Source of the DNA: Niabella sp.
GTDB taxonomy: Bacteria > Bacteroidota > Bacteroidia > Chitinophagales > Chitinophagaceae
Direction of reading: 5' to 3'
Length of the DNA: 64,000 bases
Assembly (NCBI GenBank): GCA_017744715.1
Contig: JAGIAT010000002.1
Location: 529,708 to 593,707, forward strand
Every line of letters starts with the position of its first letter. Positions within the stretch are counted from its first letter, which is position 1. Of this stretch, positions 54,712-63,968 are shown one piece after another. A program made the position numbers and the translations under genes. Under the pieces are notes generated by a model, which searched no databases, was not told where the DNA came from, and saw only the letters and a list, made by a program, of their open reading frames with translations.

Positions 54712-55737
54712 ATGTCCGAAGTTATCACTCCCGCCTTAACAGCCAAGGATTTTGCAACCGACCAGGAAGTACGCTGGTGCCCCGGCTGCGGCGACTATTC
54801 TATATTAGCACAGGTACAACGCGTGATGCCCGGTTTGGGTATTCCCAAGGAAAATATTGTGTTCATCTCCGGTATTGGCTGCAGCAGCCGTTTCCCTTAT
54901 TATATGAACACCTACGGCATGCACTCGATCCATGGCCGTGCTACAGCCATTGCGTCGGGGCTTAAAGCTACACGCCCGGAACTGAGCGTTTGGATCGTTA
55001 CGGGCGACGGAGACGGTCTCAGCATCGGTGGTAACCACACCATCCATTTATTAAGAAGGAATTTTGATGTAAATATACTGTTGTTCAATAACCAGATTTA
55101 TGGGTTAACCAAAGGACAGTACTCTCCTACATCTGAAGAAAATAAGGTTACCAAATCCACGCCATTCGGAAGTATCGACCATCCGTTCAACCCCCTGGCA
55201 CTGGCTATGGGAGCCGATGCCAGCTTTGTGGCACGTACCATGGACCGCGACCCCAAACACCTTCAGGCAATGCTGACACGCACCCACCAGCATAAGGGTG
55301 CTTCTTTCCTGGAGATTTACCAGAACTGCAATATCTTCAATGATGGCGCTTTTGAAGTGTTTACCGAAAAAAACTCCAAAGCGGAAGAAACCCTATTTGC
55401 AGAACATGGCAAGCCGCTGATCTTTGGTGCCGAGGGGAAAAAAGGCATCCGCCTGGATGGGTTTAAACCACAGGTGGTAACCCTGGGCGAAGCATACAGC
55501 GCAGATGATTTGTGGATACACGACGAAAAAGACATTTTTAAAGCACAGCTGCTTACCCGTATTTTCGACAACCCGGCACTGGAAGGGCACCTGCCCCGGC
55601 CTTTTGGGGTGTTTTATGAAGCAGACCGTCCTTGTTATGAAGAGATGATGGCTCTGCAGCTGGAAGATGCCAGGGCACGCAAGACTCCGGATCTGGATGC
55701 CCTGCTGCGCGGCAGGGAAGTTTGGACGATACAGTAG
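54712..55737 (+). CDS. 2-oxoacid:ferredoxin oxidoreductase, beta subunit
   Basis: This 341-residue thiamine-pyrophosphate subunit has RWCPGCGDYSILAQVQR near the N-terminus, GIGCSSRFPYYMNTYG, and the TPP/Mg site GDGDGLSIGGNHTIHLLRRN, then LLFNNQIYGLTKGQYSPTS. It oxidatively decarboxylates 2-oxoacids such as 2-oxoglutarate or pyruvate to acyl-CoA with reduction of ferredoxin. The alpha/gamma subunit gene, normally next to it, is not in the 9 kb either side and must lie elsewhere. KorB is the likely identity, but the substrate is not certain. Confidence 0.92.
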   Translation: MSEVITPALTAKDFATDQEVRWCPGCGDYSILAQVQRVMPGLGIPKENIVFISGIGCSSRFPYYMNTYGMHSIHGRATAIASGLKATRPELSVWIVTGDGDGLSIGGNHTIHLLRRNFDVNILLFNNQIYGLTKGQYSPTSEENKVTKSTPFGSIDHPFNPLALAMGADASFVARTMDRDPKHLQAMLTRTHQHKGASFLEIYQNCNIFNDGAFEVFTEKNSKAEETLFAEHGKPLIFGAEGKKGIRLDGFKPQVVTLGEAYSADDLWIHDEKDIFKAQLLTRIFDNPALEGHLPRPFGVFYEADRPCYEEMMALQLEDARARKTPDLDALLRGREVWTIQ

Positions 55738-55911
55738 CAATGCGGAATAAGAAATGTGCAATGTAAAAATTGAAAGCAGCGATTTGGTTGCTGCCTGATG
55801 AGCTGCAGCTTTGCGGGATCCTGTTTCTCTTCTTCAATCAAGCGTTACCCGCCCTACGGCAAAACCGGCTGTTCCAGATTATCCATTGAATATTTCGTAT
55901 TTTACATTCCT

Positions 55912-56730
55912 ATGGACCCTGCAAAAGACTATCTGGCCATTAATAAAACCTCCTGGAACAATAAGGTCCGGTTTCATCTGGAATCTGATTTCTATGATGT
56001 AGCGGGTTTCATAAACGGCGCCTCCTCCCTCAACGATATTGAGCTGAACCTCCTGGGCGATGTGGCCGGCAAACGCATCCTGCACCTGCAATGCCATTTT
56101 GGGCAGGACTCCATTTCGCTGGCCCGCATGGGTGCGCAGGTTACGGGTGTTGATCTTTCCGACAAAGCCATCGAGGCGGCCAATGACCTGGCAGCAAAAA
56201 CCCATACAGAAGCAGAAGCCCGTTTTATCTGCTGTGATCTTTATGACCTTCCCAATCATCTGAACGAAACCTTCGACATTGTTTTTACCAGCTATGGCAC
56301 TATTGGCTGGTTACCGGATCTGAACCGGTGGGCATCCGTTATTTCAACCTACCTGAAACCCGGCGGCCGGTTTGTATTTGCCGAGTTTCACCCGGTGGTA
56401 TGGATGTTTGACGATGACTTTGATAAAATAGGCTATAACTATTTTAATGCCGGGGCCATCAGCGAAGTGAGCAGCGGTACGTATGCGGACCGGAATGCAG
56501 AGCTGCAGCAGGAGTATGTTATGTGGAACCATGGTACGGCCGAAGTACTCACCAGCCTTCTTCAGAACGGGCTTGAGCTTACCACATTTGAGGAATTTGA
56601 TTATTCTCCCTACAACTGCTTCCGGCATACGGAAACAATCGCCCCCAAAAAATACCGCATTCAACACCTGGGGAATAAGATCCCCATGGTATTTGCATTA
56701 ACAGCAGTGAAGCATTCGTTGACAGGTTGA
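55912..56730 (+). CDS. SAM-dependent methyltransferase
   Basis: I use the ATG at 55912 (MDPAKDYL), giving 272 residues, since the longer frame from 55798 has an unlikely N-terminus. Motif I is a variant, KRILHLQCHFGQDSISLARMG. VTGVDLSDKAIEAANDLA and ETFDIVFTSYGTIGWL follow, then LKPGGRFVFAEFHPV. This matches bacterial class I methyltransferases of unknown substrate. The last codons overlap the first arm of an inverted repeat. Confidence 0.88.
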   Translation: MDPAKDYLAINKTSWNNKVRFHLESDFYDVAGFINGASSLNDIELNLLGDVAGKRILHLQCHFGQDSISLARMGAQVTGVDLSDKAIEAANDLAAKTHTEAEARFICCDLYDLPNHLNETFDIVFTSYGTIGWLPDLNRWASVISTYLKPGGRFVFAEFHPVVWMFDDDFDKIGYNYFNAGAISEVSSGTYADRNAELQQEYVMWNHGTAEVLTSLLQNGLELTTFEEFDYSPYNCFRHTETIAPKKYRIQHLGNKIPMVFALTAVKHSLTG

Positions 56731-56796
56731 TACGTTTATAGGTTGATAAGGAATATCCTTCATAATAGCTCCCTGTCACCCTATAAACCTGTCAAC
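56718..56796. repeat. Imperfect inverted repeat between methyltransferase and Sua5 genes
   Basis: GTTGACAGGTT plus TTTATAGG in the left arm (56718-56742) are complementary to CCTATAAACCTGTCAAC (56780-56796), apart from a 6-nt insertion in the left arm. It overlaps the methyltransferase stop codon. It could act as a two-way terminator-like hairpin or be a mobile intergenic repeat. Confidence 0.5.
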
Positions 56797-56833
56797 TTTT
56801 AAACTTATTAACTTATCATCCGATATTTGCAGT

Positions 56834-57442
56834 ATGCTTATTCCCATCCATCCCAAAGATCCCCAGCCCCGTTTGATTAAACAGGTAGCCGATACCCTGC
56901 GCGAAGGCGGGATCATCATTTATCCTACTGATACCATCTATGGTTTGGGTTGCGATATTTTCCAGACCAAGGCCATTGAGCGTATCGCCTGGATCAAAAA
57001 AATTGACCCCAAAAAGGCGCAGTTCTCTTTTGTTTGTGCAGACCTGAGCCACCTCAGTGACTTTGCCAAACAGATCTCCAACAGCACTTTCCGGTTGCTG
57101 AAGGAATATCTTCCCGGACCCTATACCTTTATCCTGGAAGCCAGCAAACAGGTGCCCAAGATCCTGCACAGTAAAAAAAATACTGTGGGTATCCGGGTGC
57201 CGGATAATAAAATCACCCAGGCCCTGATCCGGGAATTGGGTCATCCCATTTTAAGTACTACCCTTCCCGGTGAGCTGGTAGAAGAATATACCGACCCGGA
57301 GATCATCCACGAACATTATCAAAACCTTGTTGACGTCGTTATTGATGGCGGCATCGGGGGCATGGTTCCTTCTACCATCATCGATTGCACCGGCGCAGAA
57401 AATGTGCTGGTACGGAAAGGACTGGGCGAATGGGAGGAATAA
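56834..57442 (+). CDS. L-threonylcarbamoyladenylate synthase (Sua5/YciO/YrdC family)
   Basis: This 202-residue protein has the YrdC fold signature: LREGGIIIYPTDTIYGLGCD near 18-37, a basic KKIDPKKAQFS, and KKNTVGIRVPDN with STTLPGE. The family forms threonylcarbamoyl-AMP for the t6A37 modification of tRNA. The protein lacks the Sua5 C-terminal domain. As a YciO-like variant its exact activity is less certain. A TATTTG-like box ends 5 nt before the ATG, suggesting a nearly leaderless mRNA. Confidence 0.87.
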   Translation: MLIPIHPKDPQPRLIKQVADTLREGGIIIYPTDTIYGLGCDIFQTKAIERIAWIKKIDPKKAQFSFVCADLSHLSDFAKQISNSTFRLLKEYLPGPYTFILEASKQVPKILHSKKNTVGIRVPDNKITQALIRELGHPILSTTLPGELVEEYTDPEIIHEHYQNLVDVVIDGGIGGMVPSTIIDCTGAENVLVRKGLGEWEE

Positions 57443-57473
57443 AGTGTGTTTATAAACCATTAAAACAAACACT

Positions 57474-57734
57474 ATGGAGCCAAACGAAAACGTACGGCAG
57501 GAGATATTCAATATTGTCAATAACCAAATGACCACCAACAATCCTCCGGAAACAAAAGAAACATTCAACCGGTTAAAAAAGGAGGGATACAATGACTTTG
57601 AAGCAAGGCAGCTTATCGGTCAATGTGTTGCCGTGGAATTGTTTGAGATAATGAAACACCGGAAACCCTTTGATGAGAAAAGATATATCAGCAACCTAAA
57701 ACAACTTCCCAAAGCGCCTTTTGATGAGGAATGA
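57474..57734 (+). CDS. Small conserved soluble protein (86 aa)
   Basis: This 86-residue, mostly helical, charged protein (RQEIFNIVNNQMTTNNPPET, then FEARQLIGQCVAVELFEI) is weakly similar in style to DUF1841-type proteins. No function is known. It starts 32 bp after the Sua5-like gene and may be co-transcribed with it. Confidence 0.65.
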   Translation: MEPNENVRQEIFNIVNNQMTTNNPPETKETFNRLKKEGYNDFEARQLIGQCVAVELFEIMKHRKPFDEKRYISNLKQLPKAPFDEE

Positions 57735-57811
57735 TCCCTTTGGGTGGTTTGTGTAAACACGATAGCCGTCAACTTAAGAAAATATACCAGGTCATTCGGG
57801 TAGTGCAACAA

Positions 57812-57940
57812 GAGGCTCCGCCTCGCGCTCATATACCAACAACGAACCTCGGTTCGTTGAAAAAGAAATGGCAATAAAAGCGGGAGAGCCATCGGCTCGA
57901 ACCATATGCTGACGGTGATGATCGGACACAAACCTCAGTT
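57812..57940. repeat. Cluster of short hairpins in an intergenic region
   Basis: Within the gene-free stretch 57735-58135 there are three perfect short hairpins: GAGGC-TCC-GCCTC (57812-57824), CAACGAACC-TC-GGTTCGTTG (57840-57859) and GAGCC-ATC-GGCTC (57886-57898). A fourth imperfect one lies near 57930-57940. No ORF or terminator signature explains them. They may be a repeat element such as a REP-type sequence, or a structured RNA. Confidence 0.55.
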
Positions 57941-58135
57941 CCGCAGGGCAGCGGGTGCCAAGTACAACGTTCTATACAATAAAGAAAAAAGTGTTTAATC
58001 CGGCCCGGTAATTCCCTTGTTAATATAAACTTTAACTGCTGATAGAATTGCTGCAGTTAAAGTGTGCGACGCAAGTAATGCCCATAGCAGTGCAAAGCTG
58101 ATAGCATAATAATGATTCAGCAAAGTTCAGCCGGC

Positions 58136-61100
58136 CTATTGTATCGCTTCTTTTCTTGTTCGGTTAAACACCCAGAAAATAATGGGGAAGATCAGCAGTG
58201 TTAGTACCGTTGCGGTGATCAGTCCTCCTATGATCACAATGGCCAGCGGCTTCTGCGATTCGGATCCGATACCTGTGGAAAGCGCTGCCGGCAGCAACCC
58301 GATCGAAGCCATCAGGGCCGTCATCACCACGGGTCTTGTACGCACTTTTACACCCTGCAGAATGGCATAGTTTAACGGCATATTTAACTTTATATTGTTG
58401 TGGAATTCCGAAATCAGGATCACGCCGTTCTGTATACAAATACCAAATAACGCAATAAAGCCCACCCCGGCTGAGATCCCGAAATTCATATGCGTAAGGT
58501 GCAGGGCAATAATGCCACCGATCAATGCAAACGGAACGTTGGCCAGCACCAGGAGCGAATCCTTCATGTTTCCAAAAAGAATGAATAGCAGAAAAAAGAT
58601 CATGATGATGCTTACCGGAACCACCTGTCCCAGGCGATGCGAGGCGCGCACCTGGTTTTCAAACTGTCCCGTCCAGCCGATGCTATAGCCATCCGGCAAA
58701 GCAATGCCTGCAACTTTTTTTTGTGCATCGGCGATGGTACTGCCCAGGTCACGGTCGCGAATGGAAAATTTAACGCCGATATACCGCCTGATATTATCCC
58801 GGTATATAAATGCCGCGCCGTTGTCTCTGGTAATATCGCTGATCTCTTTTAAGGGAATCTTGGTGCCGTCCTGGCTGGGTACCATCAGCCGGGCGATATC
58901 TTCCTCATCCTTGCGGTATTCTGAAGCATAACGCAGGCGGATATCAAATTTCCGCTCCCCCTCATACATTTCGGAAGCCGTCTTACCGCCAAATGCCATT
59001 TCCAGTACCGCCTGCGCATCGGCCGGCTGTACGCCATAGGCCGCCATCTTATTACGGTCCAGCACCACGCTTACTTCGGGCTGCCCGATATTTTTAATAA
59101 TCCCCGGCTCTTTTACCCCCTGCACCGTTTTGATCTGTTCCAGTACCTGGCTGGCAATGCCATCCAGTGTTTTCAGGTCATCTCCATAAATCTTGATCCC
59201 GTTCTCGGCCTTAAAACCGGCCACCGCCTCCGCCACATTATCTGAAATCGGCTGCGAATAATTAAAGGTAATGCCCTGGAATTTTTTCAGTTTCTGATCC
59301 ATTTCCTCGATCAGTCCGTCCATCGTTATTTTCCGTTTCCATTCGTCCCGGGGCTTCAGGTTTACGGCAAATTGCACAAACCCAAAACCATTCGGGTCCG
59401 TTCCGTCGTTGCTTCTGCCTGTTTGGGAAAGCACGCCCGTCACCTCCGGAAAACTGCGGATCACATTTTTTAACGCATCTGTTGTTTCCATCGATTCCCT
59501 CAGCGAAGTGCTCATGGGCATTTCCGCCGTTACCCATAAAGATCCTTCATTTAACTGGGGAAGGAATTCCGTTCCCAGGAATTTCCCGGAGAACAGGGTC
59601 AGCGCCAGGAAGGCAAGCGCTACAACCAGGCTCAGGCGTTTATTACGGAACGTTGCGCGGAATCCCTTTTCTACAACGCGGTCCCAGAAGCTCACAAAAA
59701 CATTATGCTGCTCCCTTACATTTTTATTCAGTAAGATGTGCGAAAGCACCGGCACCAGGGTAAGCGTAAACAGCAAGGCGCCCATTAATGCAAAGCCCAG
59801 GGTATAGGCCAGCGGTGAAAACATTTTTCCCTCTACCTTCTGAAAAGAAAAGATGGGCAATAAGGAAGTAATGATGATCAGCTTGGAAAAGAAGATCGCC
59901 TTGCCCAGGCCGGTTCCCGTTTGGCGGATCCAGCCTGCTTTGGCCAGCTTATTGAATTTTTCCATGCCGTACTTCCGGGCCTTATGATCGAGCATCACAA
60001 AAACACCTTCCACCATTACCACGGCCCCGTCAATAATAATCCCAAAATCAACCGCCCCCAGGGAAAGCAGGTTGGCGCTCATGCCTGCCATTTTTAAACA
60101 GAGGAACGCAAAAAGCAGCGACAACGGAATAATGATCGATACAATCAGCGTGGTGCGCCAGTCGGCCATAAACAGAAAAACGATCACGGTAACAAATACG
60201 ATCCCTTCTACCAGGTTATGCAATACTGTATGCGTGGTAAAATCCATAAGGTTATCCCGGTCGTAGAACGTAACCAGCTTTACATCCCTGGGAAGCGTTT
60301 TGGTATTGAGCTCGTTTATTTTTGCCTTTACGCCGTCCAGCACTTCCCGCGGGTTTTCGCCCTTGCGCATCACCACAATGCCCTGTACCACATCCGACAC
60401 GCTATCCAGGCCGGCCTGACCCACGCGAGGCAGCGAACTTTCGCGTACATCGGCAATATTTTTAACCAGGATAGGATTCCCGTTGTCCGTCTGGATCGTA
60501 ACGTTGCCGATCTCTTCCGGGTTCTTAAGCAGCCCGATGCCACGCACCACGTAAGACTGACCGTTCTTTTCGATCACATCCCCTCCAACGTTCAGGTTGC
60601 TCTTTGCCACCGCATCGTATACCTGCAATGGGGTAAGATTATATTTATCCAGCTTACGCGGATCGATACTGAGTTCAAAAACCTTATCCTGTCCACCAAA
60701 CACATTAATGTCTGCCACCCCCGGCACACCCCGTAACGCACGGTCTACCACCCAGGTCTGCAGGGTCAGCAAATCGCGCGAATCTCTTTTCGGACTTTTT
60801 AAAATATAGCGGAAAATTTCCCCGGTAGGTCCATACGGCGGCTGTACTTCCGGCTCTGCCCCTTCCGGCAGGCTTACCGTGCGCAGCTGGTTATTTACCT
60901 GGTTGCGGGCGATCATGTCTTCCACGCCATCATCAAAAATGATCTTTACGATCGACAATCCGAACATCGTAGTGCTCCGTACACTGGCCTTTTTTTGCAC
61001 CGGGCTCATCGCCAGCTCGATGGGTGTGGTTACAAAGCGCTCTACTTCTTCTGCACTTCTTCCGCTCCACTGGGTAATGATCACGATCTGGGTATTCGTT

Positions 61101-61234
61101 ACATCCGGGAAGGCCTCAATAGACATGCTCTTAAAACTGATCAGACCTGCAATGGCCAGGATCCCAACCCATACAAACGTAAATACCTTATTCTTCAGAG
61201 AGAAGGTGATAATACTCTTTATAAACCTGTTCAT
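58136..61234 (-). CDS. Heavy-metal efflux RND transporter, CzcA/CusA family
   Basis: This 1032-residue inner-membrane RND pump has the HME-family hallmark in helix 4, VDFGIIIDGAVVMVEG, with Asp396, Asp402 and Glu409 of the proton path. Large periplasmic loops follow helices 1 and 7. The DFG..DGAVV..E pattern is of the divalent-cation (CzcA-like) type rather than the Cu/Ag type. It is the last gene of a CzcC/B/A-ordered operon, 56 bp after the adaptor gene. It would export Co, Zn, Cd or Ni; the specificity is inferred. Confidence 0.95.
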   Translation of the reverse strand: MNRFIKSIITFSLKNKVFTFVWVGILAIAGLISFKSMSIEAFPDVTNTQIVIITQWSGRSAEEVERFVTTPIELAMSPVQKKASVRSTTMFGLSIVKIIFDDGVEDMIARNQVNNQLRTVSLPEGAEPEVQPPYGPTGEIFRYILKSPKRDSRDLLTLQTWVVDRALRGVPGVADINVFGGQDKVFELSIDPRKLDKYNLTPLQVYDAVAKSNLNVGGDVIEKNGQSYVVRGIGLLKNPEEIGNVTIQTDNGNPILVKNIADVRESSLPRVGQAGLDSVSDVVQGIVVMRKGENPREVLDGVKAKINELNTKTLPRDVKLVTFYDRDNLMDFTTHTVLHNLVEGIVFVTVIVFLFMADWRTTLIVSIIIPLSLLFAFLCLKMAGMSANLLSLGAVDFGIIIDGAVVMVEGVFVMLDHKARKYGMEKFNKLAKAGWIRQTGTGLGKAIFFSKLIIITSLLPIFSFQKVEGKMFSPLAYTLGFALMGALLFTLTLVPVLSHILLNKNVREQHNVFVSFWDRVVEKGFRATFRNKRLSLVVALAFLALTLFSGKFLGTEFLPQLNEGSLWVTAEMPMSTSLRESMETTDALKNVIRSFPEVTGVLSQTGRSNDGTDPNGFGFVQFAVNLKPRDEWKRKITMDGLIEEMDQKLKKFQGITFNYSQPISDNVAEAVAGFKAENGIKIYGDDLKTLDGIASQVLEQIKTVQGVKEPGIIKNIGQPEVSVVLDRNKMAAYGVQPADAQAVLEMAFGGKTASEMYEGERKFDIRLRYASEYRKDEEDIARLMVPSQDGTKIPLKEISDITRDNGAAFIYRDNIRRYIGVKFSIRDRDLGSTIADAQKKVAGIALPDGYSIGWTGQFENQVRASHRLGQVVPVSIIMIFFLLFILFGNMKDSLLVLANVPFALIGGIIALHLTHMNFGISAGVGFIALFGICIQNGVILISEFHNNIKLNMPLNYAILQGVKVRTRPVVMTALMASIGLLPAALSTGIGSESQKPLAIVIIGGLITATVLTLLIFPIIFWVFNRTRKEAIQ

Positions 61235-61290
61235 TCGTGCCCGTATTTATTCAATAATTTCATTCAGGATCCTGTTCCCGGCAGTTGCAT

Positions 61291-62382
61291 TCACTGATCG
61301 TTGAGCGAGCGGTAGATCATCAGCTGGTTGTTGGTCACTACCCGGTCGCCCTCTTTTAAGCCCTCGGAGATATAGGTAACGGTGTCCGCTTGCTGTAATA
61401 CCTTTACCTCCCGCACCTTAAGATTGCTTCGGGAAAGAAACTGCACCACATAATTTTTATTGTTGTCAAAAATGACCGCCTGCGAAGGCACGGCAACAGC
61501 ACTGCTATCCTGAGTATTGAACACTTTAATGGTAGCCTTGCTTTCCGGTATTAACAGGCCCTGCACATTATCCAGCACCACCCGTGCCTGCATAGCATTG
61601 GTTTGCGGATCGATGATCTTAAAGATCTTATCAATTTTTCCATAGAATTTTTTATCCGGGTAACTCAGGGTGGCTACCTCTGCCTTCATTCCCAAGCCTA
61701 TCTTATCAATATCGGCTTCATTCACGTTCACCATGGCCCATACATTGGAGGTGTTGGCTACATCAAAAATATTATCCGACCGGTCGCTTCGCAGCTGCAT
61801 GTCTTTATTAATATTCTTCTGCACAATATACCCGCTGATGGGTGCTACCACGGAGTAAATATTGCCATTGCGGATATTATAAATGGTTCCCACGGCTTCG
61901 GCTCTCTTTAACTGGTCACGCGCCTTGGTGAGCTGACTTTGTGCTTCCAGCACTTCTTTCTCCGTGCTCAGCTTTCCTTCATACATTTCCTGGGCCACCC
62001 GCAAATTGTTCTGGGCCACAGCCAGGTCGGTTTTTGCATCACTGATATCTTTTTGCATACCGGCCATTTCGGTACTGCGTATGGTGGCCAGCACCTGCCC
62101 TTTATGCACAAAATCGCCCAGCTCCACATTTACGCTGATCACATTGCCTCCTACCAGCGGGTATACGTCGATGTAGTTGTTTTTATCGGCTGAGATCTTA
62201 CCAAAAAAATTCATTTCTGTTTCTATGGGCTGCCGGTGCACCACTTCGGTTGTGGTGGAGCGCATCATTACATCACTGAGCTCAAAGCCTTTTATAATGT
62301 TTTGCTGCTTTTCATTTTCTTTTTGTCCACAGGACAGTAATAAGATCATTACCAGTGCCTGCAGTATCGGTACCCGATTCAT
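61291..62382 (-). CDS. RND efflux periplasmic adaptor subunit (CzcB type)
   Basis: This 363-residue lipoprotein (LLSC, Cys18) is a membrane-fusion protein that bridges the pump and the outer-membrane channel. It has the biotinyl-lipoyl-like segments VNVELGDFVHKGQVLATIRS and ISGYIVQKNINKDM, a helical hairpin at about 105-160 and a beta-barrel domain behind it. It lies 2 bp after the TolC-family gene, so the two are translationally linked. Confidence 0.93.
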   Translation of the reverse strand: MNRVPILQALVMILLLSCGQKENEKQQNIIKGFELSDVMMRSTTTEVVHRQPIETEMNFFGKISADKNNYIDVYPLVGGNVISVNVELGDFVHKGQVLATIRSTEMAGMQKDISDAKTDLAVAQNNLRVAQEMYEGKLSTEKEVLEAQSQLTKARDQLKRAEAVGTIYNIRNGNIYSVVAPISGYIVQKNINKDMQLRSDRSDNIFDVANTSNVWAMVNVNEADIDKIGLGMKAEVATLSYPDKKFYGKIDKIFKIIDPQTNAMQARVVLDNVQGLLIPESKATIKVFNTQDSSAVAVPSQAVIFDNNKNYVVQFLSRSNLKVREVKVLQQADTVTYISEGLKEGDRVVTNNQLMIYRSLNDQ

Positions 62383-62384
62383 TC

Positions 62385-63629
62385 TTAAAATATTTTTGAT
62401 TGTGTTAAGCGATTTAATTCCTGCGCGGCAATCATGAGTTGTTTTTTCATCTCATACATCTGCAGGATGGTTTGACGATAGCTATCCATAAAATCGGTAA
62501 AATCAACCAGGGTCACATTTCCCTTCCTGAAGTTAGCCATCATTCCCGCGTGCACGGCCTGCAGGTTTTGCAGGTCTTCCGCTTTTACCGCCGCATATTG
62601 CTCATATTGATTCTGCCAGGTTTGATAGGCCAGTTCCACCGAAGTTTCAAGATCCAGTTTTTTCATATCACTACTGGCCTGGCTTTCCTTTACCTGGTAT
62701 TGTGCTTTGGTAACATTTCCTTTGTTTCGTTTCCAAAGTGGGATGGGAATGCCTACTGTAAGATTTACTTCATTTTTAAAGGCGCCACCCAGTTGGTCCC
62801 ACTCCCCTCCCAGGGTAAGATCCGGCACATTCTGCGAACGCTGCCAGTTTACATTTACCTTATTGGCTTCGATATTCTTTAATGAATAACGATAAGCCGC
62901 ATTATGGGCCAGCGCCTGTTGCTTGATTGTGTCCAGGGAAATTACCGGACGCCTGGCCAGCAGGATGCTGTCTTCTTCATCGGTAATGGCCGTATGGATG
63001 ATATTTTCCTGGGAGCCGGTAAATGTTTTTAAGAGCTGCTGTTGTTGTAGTATGGCGTTCACGATCCCGATCTTGTCGTTATTGAGCTGCACCACCATGG
63101 ACTGTAAGCGTACCTGTTCTTTCAGGGAGGTATTGCCCTTTACCGTCTGCACTTTAAAAGCATCCAGCAGATCGGTCATATACGTCAGTTGCGTATTAAT
63201 ATCGATAAGCTTTTTTTCCTCGTAATGCAGGGCGTAATAGGCTTCATACAACCGGGCTTTTAGTTCTGCAAGCAACTGATCAAATTCCAGCAAGGCCAGT
63301 TCGCGGTTACTGCGGGCATAGGCAACCTCGTATTTCTTTTTACCGCCCAGGTATAACAGCTGCTGAACAGAAAGACTGTTCGCTTTGCTTAAATCAAAGG
63401 CTTTATGGGCTTCCGGGTTATAAAGATTGGTTTGAAAACTTGCCTGGGGCAGGTCCCAGATCTTTGCCTGTGCAATATCCGCATCTGCCTGGCTGATATT
63501 GTATTGCTGCGCCAGGAGCGACAAATTGTTTTTCAAAAATGCGGCTTCGCAGGCATCCAGGGTCATCGTTTCCTGGCTAAACCCTGAAATTGCTGCCACC
63601 AGCCCTGCAAAAAGTAATAAACCCCTCAT
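62385..63629 (-). CDS. TolC-family outer-membrane channel protein (CzcC type)
   Basis: This 414-residue outer-membrane factor has a signal peptide (to about 19, GFSQ). It shows two repeats of the alpha-helical coiled-coil tunnel region separated by barrel segments (NLYNPEAHKAFDLSKANSLS and ALNLTVGIPIPLWKRNKGNV). It is the first gene of the efflux operon on the minus strand. No metal regulator gene lies in the remaining 370 bp to the window edge. Confidence 0.92.
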   Translation of the reverse strand: MRGLLLFAGLVAAISGFSQETMTLDACEAAFLKNNLSLLAQQYNISQADADIAQAKIWDLPQASFQTNLYNPEAHKAFDLSKANSLSVQQLLYLGGKKKYEVAYARSNRELALLEFDQLLAELKARLYEAYYALHYEEKKLIDINTQLTYMTDLLDAFKVQTVKGNTSLKEQVRLQSMVVQLNNDKIGIVNAILQQQQLLKTFTGSQENIIHTAITDEEDSILLARRPVISLDTIKQQALAHNAAYRYSLKNIEANKVNVNWQRSQNVPDLTLGGEWDQLGGAFKNEVNLTVGIPIPLWKRNKGNVTKAQYQVKESQASSDMKKLDLETSVELAYQTWQNQYEQYAAVKAEDLQNLQAVHAGMMANFRKGNVTLVDFTDFMDSYRQTILQMYEMKKQLMIAAQELNRLTQSKIF

Positions 63630-63715
63630 ACCCGATCTGTTTCAAGGCAAAATTGAAACATGGGTCTTAAAGCCGCCTTAAGTTTGGCTTAAAATCAGCT
63701 TAAAAAACAGCGGTC

Positions 63716-63764
63716 AGCTATTAGCTATCAGTCTTCAGTTATCAGTTTTCAGTTGTTAGTGTTA
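63716..63764. repeat. Degenerate heptanucleotide tandem repeat
   Basis: Seven consecutive 7-nt units begin with AG and end in T/C-rich triplets: agctatt, agctatc, agtcttc, agttatc, agttttc, agttgtt, agtgtta. Short heptamer repeats of this kind occur in intergenic DNA of many bacteria. It lies in the gene-free end of the window, upstream of the efflux operon. Confidence 0.6.
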
Positions 63765-63884
63765 GCGGATCTGGGATAATGGCTGATCATTCAAACGCAA
63801 AAATCAAAGGATTAAGTTCCAGGGCGCGATCATGTCAACTGATCGCTGAAAACCACTGTTGTCCGGTAAAAATATTATGAGGAT

Positions 63885-63909
63885 AAAAAAAAGGGAGGCC
63901 GAAGCCTCC
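63885..63909 (-). terminator. Rho-independent terminator with UUCG tetraloop
   Basis: On the minus strand GGAGGC-TTCG-GCCTCC forms a 6-bp stem with a C(UUCG)G tetraloop, followed by C and eight T. This is a strong intrinsic terminator for a minus-strand gene that would end to the right. Confidence 0.85.
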
Positions 63910-63968
63910 TTTTTGAGTAGATTTAAGTTACCACACAAAAAACACACTCATGGGTAAAGGTAACTTTT

